DNA from: Candidatus Omnitrophota bacterium
GTDB taxonomy: Bacteria; Omnitrophota; Gorgyraeia; Gygaellales; Profunditerraquicolaceae
Direction of reading: 5' to 3'
Assembly (NCBI GenBank): GCA_028710845.1
Contig: JAQTTI010000034.1
Span: 1 to 10,036 of the forward strand
DNA: 10,036 nt
Shown: positions 1 to 6,336 of the stretch, in pieces
Layout: every line of letters begins with the position of its first letter
Numbering within the stretch: the stretch's first letter is position 1
Notes under the pieces: generated by a model
What the model was told of the DNA's origin: nothing
The model's database searches: none
Seen by the model: only the letters and a program-made list of their open reading frames with translations
Program-made: the position numbers and the translations under genes

Positions 1-2
1 CG

Positions 3-398
3 TCTTATTCAACGAATGAATATTTTGAAGTAGAAAAACCTGAATGGTTGTTCTTAGGTGCGACTGGCTCAAGCTCGTTGACCAAACCGGTTACTTTTGA
101 GAGTTTTAATCATATACAGCCTGCAGTATATTTGCCGGTGCCTGTAACTGCTAAGGCATTTGCAGGAGCTTCCGCTTTAATTGTACAGCCAAAGCCGCTT
201 CATGAATTTAGCGGCGTAATTCCGTCAGTAGCGTTAGAGAGGCCTTTGTTGCTAGAATTACCTGCTGATGCAATTAAGACTAGGGTAATGTTTCCCGGTG
301 GCGGTAATATAGTGCCATCTTATAGTGTGGGGTTGCCTTTAGGTGCAGAAAAGCCTCTTTGGGAACCGAAGATTCGTAAAGAAGAAAGAAAAAGGTAG
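3..398 (+). CDS. Unrecognised protein, C-terminal part (runs in from the left edge)
   Basis: The reading frame is open from the first complete codon at base 3 to the TAG at 396-398, giving 131 residues with no internal stop, so the start lies outside the window. A TTG at 48 could be read as a start, but the frame is open upstream of it and it has no convincing ribosome binding site. I do not recognise the family. The visible part is rich in Pro, Gly, Ala and Val, with short alternating hydrophobic stretches that suggest beta-strands, and it ends in a strongly basic tail (KIRKEERKR). It has no membrane segment or obvious catalytic motif. The gene converges on the minus-strand lipoprotein gene with one base between the two stop codons, and I see no terminator between them. 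Confidence is good that this is coding and nil for function. Confidence 0.6.
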   Translation, partial: SYSTNEYFEVEKPEWLFLGATGSSSLTKPVTFESFNHIQPAVYLPVPVTAKAFAGASALIVQPKPLHEFSGVIPSVALERPLLLELPADAIKTRVMFPGGGNIVPSYSVGLPLGAEKPLWEPKIRKEERKR

Positions 399-399
399 G

Positions 400-822
400 T
401 TATTCTACTGTAAATTTTAGGGTTTTCAGAATGGTTTTGCCGATACTTAAATCTATTTTATACAATCCTTCAGGTAATCTTTTTCCCTCTGGCATAGCGA
501 ATGAAACGCTTCCGTGGCCATTTTTTCTTGGTATAGTAAATTCGTAGTTTAGGATAGGTATATCATCAGTAATGAAGTGCCAATGGGCGATAATTTTTGT
601 GCCGATTTTGGCATTTTCCCATTCAAACCAACAGAAGACTTTTGTAGTTTCTGAGGGAAAGGTATCTGTCTGTTGGATGGGCATAAGTTTTTCATCGATG
701 TTGCCGGCGATTTGAGCGTTTGTTATGATGATTGTAGGTGATTGGTTTACGGTGCAGGAAGAAAGTATAAGCAGTATAGGTAAAGAGAAAAAAAATGAAA
801 TCAGGGTTCTTTTTGGGAGCAT
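400..822 (-). CDS. Small putative lipoprotein of unknown function
   Basis: The product is 140 residues. The N-terminus is a lipoprotein signal peptide: basic MLPKR, a hydrophobic stretch, then the lipobox LSSC with the lipidated Cys at residue 23. The mature protein should therefore be membrane-anchored on the periplasmic side. The remaining ~115 residues alternate polar and hydrophobic positions, with a Trp-rich stretch (CWFEWENAKIG..IIAHWHF). A segment near GHGSVSF, followed by LPEGLYKIDLSIG, looks like an Ig-like or beta-sandwich fold. I do not recognise a named family. The ATG at 820-822 is preceded by GAGG at 829-832 with 6 bases of spacing, which supports the start. The gene begins 26 bases after the stop of the MshEN-CHASE2 gene, so the two are probably co-transcribed, and the lipoprotein may work with that sensor in the periplasm. 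This last point is inference from order only. Confidence 0.8.
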   Translation of the reverse strand: MLPKRTLISFFFSLPILLILSSCTVNQSPTIIITNAQIAGNIDEKLMPIQQTDTFPSETTKVFCWFEWENAKIGTKIIAHWHFITDDIPILNYEFTIPRKNGHGSVSFAMPEGKRLPEGLYKIDLSIGKTILKTLKFTVE

Positions 823-848
823 ATTATACCTCTTTTTTGATTATATTG

Positions 849-2213
849 CTATTTGCGTAAAAAATAAATAAATTTTTTACTTAAGATAGGGAACAAGGCT
901 ACTGCCAAAGGAAAGACTGCATAATTCCAAATATAGCCATATAAAAGAAGAATGAAGCTCAAGAGAAAAAACAATAATATTTCAGAAAAAATTAGTATTT
1001 TTGTTCTAAAGGGGCTTAACCAGGTTATAAAAAATGCCCCGAATATAATACCGAGGAGTGAAATTGCGTATTCGGCATACTTTGGCGCATTTTTTAAGAA
1101 ATTATGGGTGTAAAGCGTTAAGAATGCATTTGCGTTAACCGTCAGGCCGGGGAGCCACCCAATAGCGGTATACTCCAGATCTTGAAGAATGGGAGAAAAG
1201 GTGCCGACCATCACGATTTTATTTTTTACCAGATTTGCATCAAAATTTCCTGTTAATACCTGATAAAAAGATATTCTCGGAAAATCCCGGGTATAGGCCC
1301 GGAAATGTATTAAAAAAGATTTTGTATCTGCCTCAACCGGCACAATCCACTCTTCGCCTAAACTATTTTTGAATCTGAATGTCGAATCAGTACTGGAAAA
1401 TGATTTTAAATCTATATTCTTTATCCGCCTTAGGATTTGTATCTCCCAGGGTAGGAAGCCTTGGCTTGCTTTATCCTTATCTGCACTGACTAAATATGTC
1501 AGGCATCTGCGTATTGCTCCGTCTGAATCCTGGATTTTCGTGATAATCCCGCTATTGGTGACGTTGGCAGAGAGCATATTCGAAAAATCCAGTTCTCCCT
1601 GCTCGTTGATTATGGACGGAAGTATTATTTCATTTTCGAAGTTAAGCGTATTTATTAATGATGCATCATCTGCGGCATTAGATTTTCCGAAAAAGGCAAA
1701 ATCAAGAGCGATCACCCGCGGGCGGTTCATTCTGAGGTTTTCGATAACTTTAATAAAATCAGAGCGGGGATACGGCCAGCGATATGGCATAGCGGAAAGC
1801 GTTTTGTCATCAATAGTAACAAGAAGGATATCATTGATGGCTGCAGGAGGCTGCACCAGGTAATATTCTGTTTTCAGAAGCGCTCTATATAATTTGCGGT
1901 CGATAGCCTTGGCAAAAGGAATATATTCGAAAAAAAGTAAAGAAAAAAAAGTTAAAAATAGAGAAGTTACAATAATCCAGAATTTTTTTTTCAGCAACTC
2001 AACGGGCCTTTCCTTTGGAAAATAGAGATAATCGCACTGTTTGATCAGGGCATTAATTATATCGTCTTTATTCACAAAGCCATCTCTGATCAGTATTTCT
2101 CCAATTAGTCCGCCTTCTTTTTTTTGAATTTTTAAGGCCGCGATAAGTTGGTCTTTGGTTAATACTCCGTTTTCAATGAGGATTTCCCCGATTGTTTTGG
2201 GTTGTTTTTCCAT
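849..2213 (-). CDS. MshEN-CHASE2 membrane sensor protein without an output domain
   Basis: The product is 454 residues from the ATG at 2213. Residues 7-30 and 36-59 are two copies of the MshEN repeat (the GSPII_E N-terminal module that binds cyclic di-GMP in some proteins), with exact family spacing: G, L, G, L, L and Q separated as in RLGxxLxxxGxxxxxxLxxxLxxQ, and a 5-residue linker between copies. The Arg of RLG is Thr7 in the first copy and Leu36 in the second. A membrane helix follows at about 78-98. A periplasmic CHASE2 domain spans about 103-373 (ILLVTIDDKT, the WPYPRSDF segment, RVIALDFAFFG, KIVMVGTFSP, and LPGLTVNANA before the end). Three membrane helices follow at about 380-399, 404-425 and 427-445. 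CHASE2 normally senses an extracellular signal and passes it to a kinase or cyclase; here the chain ends right after the last helix. An upstream TTG at 2232-2234 adds 7 residues but has no Shine-Dalgarno; AAAGGAG before the ATG favours the shorter form. Confidence 0.88.
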   Translation of the reverse strand: MEKQPKTIGEILIENGVLTKDQLIAALKIQKKEGGLIGEILIRDGFVNKDDIINALIKQCDYLYFPKERPVELLKKKFWIIVTSLFLTFFSLLFFEYIPFAKAIDRKLYRALLKTEYYLVQPPAAINDILLVTIDDKTLSAMPYRWPYPRSDFIKVIENLRMNRPRVIALDFAFFGKSNAADDASLINTLNFENEIILPSIINEQGELDFSNMLSANVTNSGIITKIQDSDGAIRRCLTYLVSADKDKASQGFLPWEIQILRRIKNIDLKSFSSTDSTFRFKNSLGEEWIVPVEADTKSFLIHFRAYTRDFPRISFYQVLTGNFDANLVKNKIVMVGTFSPILQDLEYTAIGWLPGLTVNANAFLTLYTHNFLKNAPKYAEYAISLLGIIFGAFFITWLSPFRTKILIFSEILLFFLLSFILLLYGYIWNYAVFPLAVALFPILSKKFIYFLRK

Positions 2214-2216
2214 AAT

Positions 2217-2223
2217 CTCCTTT
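2217..2223 (-). promoter_or_regulatory. Ribosome binding site of the MshEN-CHASE2 gene
   Basis: On the minus strand the sequence reads AAAGGAG, then ATT, then ATG. The spacing of 3 bases is short but usable, and it is the only good Shine-Dalgarno near this end of the gene. It argues for the ATG at 2213 rather than the in-frame TTG at 2234, which would also leave only about 10 bases of leader from the predicted promoter. Confidence 0.5.
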
Positions 2224-2250
2224 AAAGTTGGCAATAAAGATTAGTGGTTT

Positions 2251-2279
2251 ATTATAGCAACTGGCATTTAATTAGTCTA
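2251..2279 (-). promoter_or_regulatory. sigma70-like promoter for the MshEN-CHASE2 and lipoprotein genes
   Basis: Read on the minus strand, TAGACT (2279-2274) is followed by a 17-base spacer and a perfect TATAAT (2256-2251). Transcription would start near 2244, about 30 bases before the ATG at 2213. The -35 matches 4 of 6 consensus bases. It is back-to-back with the promoter of the response-regulator operon, with only 27 bases between the two -35 elements. Confidence 0.55.
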
Positions 2280-2306
2280 TGATTTTTAAATAGATTCAGA
2301 ATGTCC

Positions 2307-2335
2307 TTGATATATTAAAGCGTTAGACCTATAAT
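2307..2335 (+). promoter_or_regulatory. sigma70-like promoter for the response regulator/glycosyltransferase operon
   Basis: TTGATA (2307-2312), a 17-base spacer, and a perfect TATAAT (2330-2335) match the sigma70 consensus in 11 of 12 positions with ideal spacing. Transcription would start near 2342, leaving a leader of about 75 bases before the ATG at 2418. This is the best promoter in the window and the only evident one ahead of the five-gene series that ends at 6258. Confidence 0.65.
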
Positions 2336-2364
2336 TAAATTGAAATTCATAGAAAATATAGGTC
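2326..2364. promoter_or_regulatory. Inverted repeat overlapping the promoter: candidate operator
   Basis: GACCTATA (2326-2333) and TATAGGTC (2357-2364) are perfect 8-base inverted copies separated by 23 bases. The left arm overlaps the -10 box of the + strand promoter and the right arm lies about 15-22 bases after the predicted start of transcription. Because the left arm is upstream of that start, this is unlikely to act as an RNA hairpin. It is better read as a possible binding site for a dimeric DNA-binding protein. No DNA-binding regulator is encoded in the window, so the binder is unknown. Confidence 0.4.
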
Positions 2365-2417
2365 CGTAAAAGTAGTTATTTGTGCGGTTATAGCTAAAAT
2401 AAGAGGAGTTTGGATTT

Positions 2418-2798
2418 ATGGCTAAGAAAGTATTGATAATAGATGATGATCTGGATGTCCTTGGGCTTATGGTCGAAAGAATTAAGAGTTGGGGATATGA
2501 GGCAGTAGGGGCTACCAGCGGTAAAGAGGGCACCGAGATCATAAAGAATAAAAACGCTGACATTGTAGTTTTAGATTATTTCATGCCGGATATGAACGGG
2601 GTGGATACTTTAAAAAAAATGCGTAGAATTGATAGTAAATTACCGGTAATTATGTTAACCGGCTACCCTGATAATAAAGTGATAGAGAGTGCAGAAAAAT
2701 TAGGCATTGTCATTTTATCTAAGGCATCTTCTTATCAGGATACGGAAGTTGCTTTAAAAGCAGTAATTCAGGCGATAGATAGGAAGCTGGATAAATAG
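2418..2798 (+). CDS. Single-domain response regulator (CheY-like receiver)
   Basis: The product is 126 residues and is just one receiver domain. The acidic pocket is D9-D11 (IIDDD), the phospho-acceptor is D53 (VVLDYFMPDMNG), the switch Thr is T81 (VIMLTG), and the conserved Lys is K102. The usual KP pair is KA here (SKASS), with the cis-Pro lost. No DNA-binding, GGDEF or other output domain follows, so it should act by protein-protein contact after phosphorylation by a kinase not encoded in the window. The ATG at 2418 follows GAGGAG (2403-2408) at 9 bases. It is the first gene of the series driven from the 2307-2335 promoter and is followed after 30 bases by the first small helical protein. 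Its likely role is to control the glycosyltransferase/exporter system encoded downstream; that is inference from gene order. Confidence 0.9.
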   Translation: MAKKVLIIDDDLDVLGLMVERIKSWGYEAVGATSGKEGTEIIKNKNADIVVLDYFMPDMNGVDTLKKMRRIDSKLPVIMLTGYPDNKVIESAEKLGIVILSKASSYQDTEVALKAVIQAIDRKLDK

Positions 2799-2828
2799 AG
2801 AGGTCTTCGAATTTAGGAAAAAGTTATT

Positions 2829-3044
2829 ATGGATAATGAAGAATTCTTAGATAAATTAAACCGAGCCTACATAATGGAAGAAGAAATGGCCGGCATGCTT
2901 ATTGATCTTTGCCATCCTGAATCTTTACCCGCCGATTTATCTGAATCAGCGAATAAGCGTATCAAAGACATTCTTTTTAGTATCAAAGCAGATACGCTGC
3001 GCCATAAAAAAATAGTATTAGAAATGAGAAAAGATTTAACCTGA
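2829..3044 (+). CDS. Small acidic helical-hairpin protein, possibly ferritin-like
   Basis: The product is 71 residues. It looks almost entirely helical: one helix at about 4-28 with a run of Glu (EEE at 17-19), a short turn with Pro (HPESLPADL), and a second helix at about 38-69 containing D55 and H59 (ADTLRHKKIV). There is no signal peptide or membrane segment. The length, two-helix layout and Glu/Asp/His placement resemble half of a ferritin-like four-helix bundle, but the canonical ExxH is not exact here. I therefore cannot name a family. It sits 30 bases after the response regulator gene and 2 bases before a second small protein of the same general shape. The pair could associate into one bundle. 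A weak AGGA lies ahead of the ATG. Confidence 0.7.
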   Translation: MDNEEFLDKLNRAYIMEEEMAGMLIDLCHPESLPADLSESANKRIKDILFSIKADTLRHKKIVLEMRKDLT

Positions 3045-3046
3045 AT

Positions 3047-3238
3047 ATGGATAAAAAAACATTAATCGCAAGATTGCGGCAACTTCAGGCGGCAGATAGA
3101 AACGCGCTTGCCATTTATACAGATCTAACCGAATTAGTCCAAGATGCTGATCAGCATCGAATCTTTTCGGGTATAGCTGAAGATGAGAAGCTTCATGTTG
3201 CTTTAGGCAAGGAGATATTGTCGTTACTGGAGAGTTAA
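3047..3238 (+). CDS. Small half-ferritin-like (rubrerythrin-type) helical protein
   Basis: The product is 63 residues with two predicted helices at about 3-32 and 35-62. Helix one has D17 and Y24 in a D-x6-Y arrangement. Helix two has EDEKLH, placing E47 and H50 in an ExxH. E-x6-Y plus ExxH is the iron-site signature of one half of a ferritin or rubrerythrin bundle; here the first Glu is Asp. A full site would need a dimer or pairing with the preceding protein, as in the encapsulated-ferritin family, where two-helix chains build the ferroxidase site at an interface. No signal peptide is visible, so it is probably cytoplasmic. The ATG is 2 bases after the previous stop, which suggests translational coupling. 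The stop is in the same frame as the next gene. Iron binding is not shown; a purely structural role as an adaptor is also possible. Confidence 0.7.
   Translation: MDKKTLIARLRQLQAADRNALAIYTDLTELVQDADQHRIFSGIAEDEKLHVALGKEILSLLES
3229..3232 (+). promoter_or_regulatory. Ribosome binding site that decides the TTG start of the glycosyltransferase
   Basis: GGAG, within the last codons of the preceding gene, lies 9 bases before the TTG at 3242. An in-frame TAA at 3236-3238 rules out any start further upstream, and the next in-frame Met codon is over 120 codons downstream, inside the catalytic domain. TTG is therefore the best start. Confidence 0.6.
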
Positions 3239-3241
3239 GCG

Positions 3242-4579
3242 TTGGGGAAAAAGCGTTCAATAGAATGGAACAAGATTCTTGAGATTTTGCTTATTTTTCT
3301 GATAATACCCACCTTTATTTTTTACCTGATCGGTCTGCGCCAGCCGTCTTTTTTAAAGAACGCATATTATTCCCTGGTATGGTTATTTATATTTCAAGCC
3401 GGATTGTCATATCTGTATTCGCTCAGCGCTTTTCAGCGCGGAAAATTTAAAGAGCTTCCTACCGCCGAACATATCCCTGTACCCAAAACTACATTTATTG
3501 TCAGCGCTTATCTTCCTAATGAACTTGAGGTTATTGTAGACACGCTTTTAAATATTTTAGAGCGTATCCAGCGTCCGGATGCCGGCATCGAGCTGATTTT
3601 AGCTTACAATACTCCGCATATGGAGGGGATAGAGCCGCATTTAAGGGAGCTAGCCTATAAATGGCCGGAACTTATGCTGGCCAATGCTTATGGTTCAAGA
3701 AGCAAAAGTGAAAATTTAAATTATGCGCTTGAAATCGCATCTGGTGAAATGATTGTGTTGCTGGATGCAGATCATTTGGTCGCTGTGGATTGCCTAAAGC
3801 GCGCCTGGCGCTGGTTGGATGAGGGGTATAATGTAGTGCAGGGTAGATGTAAAATCCGTAACGGCAAAAAAAGCCCGGTATCGGCACTGATTGAAGTAGA
3901 GTTTGAGGCTATTTACGGCATCAGCCATTATGCCAAGTCCAAACTTTTTGATTCTACTCTTTTCGGTGGAACAAACGGCTACTGGCGCAGCGCAGTTATT
4001 AAGAAAATAAAATTTGATCCTGGCAGGCTTACCGAAGATATTGACGCGACTTTGCGCGCTATACTGCAGGGAAATCATATCGTCCATGACCGCAGCATTA
4101 TCTCTACGGAGTTGGCCCCTGAAACCATGACCGGGCTTTGGTTTCAAAGAAAACGCTGGGCGCAGGGGTGGTTTCAGGTTTCACTGAAATACCAGGCAGC
4201 TATCTTAAAAAGCAGATTCCTTAATATTTTTCAGAAGTTCATGTGGACCACCCTTTTGATGTGGCGGGTAGTTTATGATATTTTAAGCCATTTGCTTTTC
4301 CCGGTAGTCTTTGCTTTCTGGCTGGCCAGAGGCAAAATAGAGATGCCGATGAATAGCTTTATTTGGTTTGCTTTATTTTTTGTGATGCTTAGCGGCCCTT
4401 TCGAAACCATGGTTGCGTATAAAAATGCATCTTTGCCTCGGGCTCCGCTTTGGCAGTATTTTTACTACGCATTCCTTACCTTCTGGTATACCTTGTTTAA
4501 AAATACGATACAGGTAGTTGCTATCAGGGATGAGCTTTTAGGTAAACGCGAGTGGATAGTTTCTCGAAGAGGAAAATGA
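3242..4579 (+). CDS. Membrane-bound GT2 glycosyltransferase (exopolysaccharide synthase type)
   Basis: The product is 445 residues. Two N-terminal membrane helices lie at about 12-31 and 42-62, a cytoplasmic GT-A catalytic domain at about 80-320, and further membrane helices at about 335-360, 372-390 and 405-425. Catalytic features are the opening strand TFIVSAYLPNE, DAD at 175-177 (nucleotide-sugar and metal binding), GGTNGYWR near 242-249, TED at 264-266 (catalytic base) and QRKRW at 302-306. QxxRW is typical of processive synthases such as cellulose, hyaluronan and poly-GlcNAc synthases and NfrB-like enzymes. The likely role is polymerising a sugar and feeding it across the inner membrane; the sugar cannot be read from sequence. 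There is no PilZ or MshEN domain on the chain, so any cyclic di-GMP control would have to come from a partner. It overlaps the TPR-barrel gene by an ATGA junction, as expected for a synthase-exporter pair. Confidence 0.92.
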   Translation: MGKKRSIEWNKILEILLIFLIIPTFIFYLIGLRQPSFLKNAYYSLVWLFIFQAGLSYLYSLSAFQRGKFKELPTAEHIPVPKTTFIVSAYLPNELEVIVDTLLNILERIQRPDAGIELILAYNTPHMEGIEPHLRELAYKWPELMLANAYGSRSKSENLNYALEIASGEMIVLLDADHLVAVDCLKRAWRWLDEGYNVVQGRCKIRNGKKSPVSALIEVEFEAIYGISHYAKSKLFDSTLFGGTNGYWRSAVIKKIKFDPGRLTEDIDATLRAILQGNHIVHDRSIISTELAPETMTGLWFQRKRWAQGWFQVSLKYQAAILKSRFLNIFQKFMWTTLLMWRVVYDILSHLLFPVVFAFWLARGKIEMPMNSFIWFALFFVMLSGPFETMVAYKNASLPRAPLWQYFYYAFLTFWYTLFKNTIQVVAIRDELLGKREWIVSRRGK

Positions 4580-6258
4580 AAAAACAAAAAATACAATTTA
4601 TTTTAATATTTTTAATCAGCCTGGGTTTAGCCGCCAGCGCTTTTGCTCAGGATGATTTTCAAGATGATTTAAGTAAAGCCCGGCAACTTGTTGAGCAAAA
4701 ATCATATAGCCAGGCGCTTGAAATATACGCCGGCATTAGTGAAGGATTGCGCAAGGATCCCGGGCTGATAATCGAATGGGCGCGTGTTTATACTTACGCA
4801 GATAATCATCCGGAGGCAATCAAGCTTTTTGAGCAGGTTCGTTCAATGTATCCGGACCGTTCTGATGAAATTGCCAGAGAATTGGCTGATCAGTATAGAT
4901 GGAGCGGCCAAAAAACCCAGGCCTTGCAAATATACGACCAAATCCTTAAGCGTTCGCCGGGTAATCTGGATGCGCTTCTGGGCAAAGCGGATATCTTAAG
5001 CCTGGAAGATAAACTCGAAGAGTCGTATGCGCTTTATCAGAAGATCCTTGATCAGGATCCCGGAAATACCACCGCGCTTAATTCCCAGGCTAAGATTTTA
5101 GTCTGGCAAGGTTATCATCGTCAAGGAATCAAGCGGTATGAGGAGATATTAAAACGTTATCCTAAAAATCCGGATACCATCGAGGGCATGGCTTTTGCTT
5201 TGCATTGGATGGGAGATGATGTGCATGCAGTGGAAAGGATTAAAGAGCTTCTTGAATTTGAGCCTAACCGTAAAGAAGCACAGGATTTGTATTATCAGAT
5301 CAAAGGTGCACAGCATCTTTTTGTCAGGCCGTATAACCGATTTAGCGACGATAGCACTCCGCAGACGGTTGTTACCGGAGGCTTGCGTTCGGGATCGCAT
5401 TTAGATTATTCAACTTCTGTGGATGCAATATATGAGCATCAGGTCCTGCGTAAAAAAGGTTCTCTATCGCCGGTGATATCGGCAAACCGTCAGGGATTGG
5501 GTTTAGGCAGGCATTTCAGCGATACCTATGAATTCAATACCTTTTTATACGCAGCGCAATTTAATAAAGTTGATTTCGATCCTTTTACTACCAATACCTG
5601 GTTTACTTATAAGCCGGATGATTATTGGCGTTTTGATCTTGCTTATGACCGGGAAACTTTTGAGGATAACGATGCGCTTTTAAATAAGATCATTACCAAC
5701 AGTCCTTCAATCTCTATAGATTTTCGGCCGGACCGCTTCTGGTTTTTTAACCTAAAATATAAGCGCAGCTATTACAGCGACGATAACCGGCAGAATCAGG
5801 TTTTTACCAAAATTGAATATCGCCTTTCGCATAAGCCTTATATCAAACTTTATTATAATTATTATTATTCCGGCTGGGGAGAACCGGAGATAAGCCACGG
5901 ATATTTTAATCCGCGTTCGATCCGTTCTCATGTATTAGGCGCTTATTCCGGAATAGGCCTTACCAAGAAATTGTTTGTTGAAGCTAAAGCTTCAGGGGGT
6001 TATGAATTTCAACGCAAGCCCGACATAAATCATAAAAAATCAGACCATCCGACATTCTATGCTGCAGCCAGCCTTAATTACCGGCTAACGGATAACTGGC
6101 TTGTTTCTGCTGCCGGGGATTTCTTTACTACCTGGCCGGATCACGGACAGCGTTCTTATCAGAAACGAGGCGCTTATTTAAGCCTTACATATAATTTCGG
6201 GGCCAGCCCTGCGGTATTGCGTGATGCCACCAGGCCATACCGTTCGACCGGCCAATAA
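4576..6258 (+). CDS. TPR plus outer-membrane beta-barrel protein, putative glycan exporter
   Basis: The product is 560 residues from the ATG at 4576, which overlaps the glycosyltransferase stop (ATGA) and has GAGG just upstream. The in-frame TTG at 4552 would add 8 residues ahead of the signal peptide and is less likely. Residues 1-24 are a Sec signal peptide ending ASAFA, so the protein is exported. About 30-240 hold five or six TPR units (recurring ALxIY, A.ALLGKA, P.N...L patterns). About 262-541 are strongly amphipathic, aromatic-rich strands with charged turns, typical of an outer-membrane barrel, including GYFNP at 442-446, a motif-like stretch reminiscent of BcsC and PgaA barrels. This TPR-then-barrel order matches NfrA, YaiO and BcsC/PgaA partners of GT2 synthases. 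Inferred role: periplasmic scaffold and outer-membrane pore for the glycan. About 19 residues follow the last barrel-like strand, which ends in Phe541; that is unusual. Confidence 0.88.
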   Translation: MKKQKIQFILIFLISLGLAASAFAQDDFQDDLSKARQLVEQKSYSQALEIYAGISEGLRKDPGLIIEWARVYTYADNHPEAIKLFEQVRSMYPDRSDEIARELADQYRWSGQKTQALQIYDQILKRSPGNLDALLGKADILSLEDKLEESYALYQKILDQDPGNTTALNSQAKILVWQGYHRQGIKRYEEILKRYPKNPDTIEGMAFALHWMGDDVHAVERIKELLEFEPNRKEAQDLYYQIKGAQHLFVRPYNRFSDDSTPQTVVTGGLRSGSHLDYSTSVDAIYEHQVLRKKGSLSPVISANRQGLGLGRHFSDTYEFNTFLYAAQFNKVDFDPFTTNTWFTYKPDDYWRFDLAYDRETFEDNDALLNKIITNSPSISIDFRPDRFWFFNLKYKRSYYSDDNRQNQVFTKIEYRLSHKPYIKLYYNYYYSGWGEPEISHGYFNPRSIRSHVLGAYSGIGLTKKLFVEAKASGGYEFQRKPDINHKKSDHPTFYAAASLNYRLTDNWLVSAAGDFFTTWPDHGQRSYQKRGAYLSLTYNFGASPAVLRDATRPYRSTGQ

Positions 6259-6264
6259 TACATC

Positions 6265-6336
6265 CGGAAGTTTCCCTTCGCTTCATACGAGACGGACCCT
6301 GGTAATAGCAGTCTTTTTGTAGAATCGGAGAGCCTA
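6265..6336. repeat. Intergenic element A, diverged copy of element B at 7849-7920
   Basis: Bases 6267-6301 align without gaps to 7851-7885 with 23 of 35 identical, ending in the shared GGACCCTG. Similarity continues with small gaps through TAATA, CTTTT, GTA, CGG, AGAG and CCTA. A short stem around 6265-6280 occupies the same place as the strong hairpin in copy B. The element begins 6 bases after the exporter stop codon and lies in the 171-base gap before the permease gene. It could be a repeat family, a structured RNA or an unusual transcript end. I cannot assign it to a known RNA family. Confidence 0.4.

Noticed and set aside
1369..1863. A 164-codon + strand open frame inside the CHASE2 gene
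   Set aside because: It is antisense to a well-supported CHASE2 domain, and its translation shows no domain or sensible composition.
3672..4147. Two minus-strand open frames inside the glycosyltransferase gene
   Set aside because: They are antisense to the catalytic motifs of the GT2 domain and are shadows of its codon pattern.
5851..5870. A TTA/ATT-rich tandem stretch within the exporter gene
   Set aside because: It simply encodes a run of Tyr and Asn residues in a barrel strand and shows no regular repeat unit beyond that.
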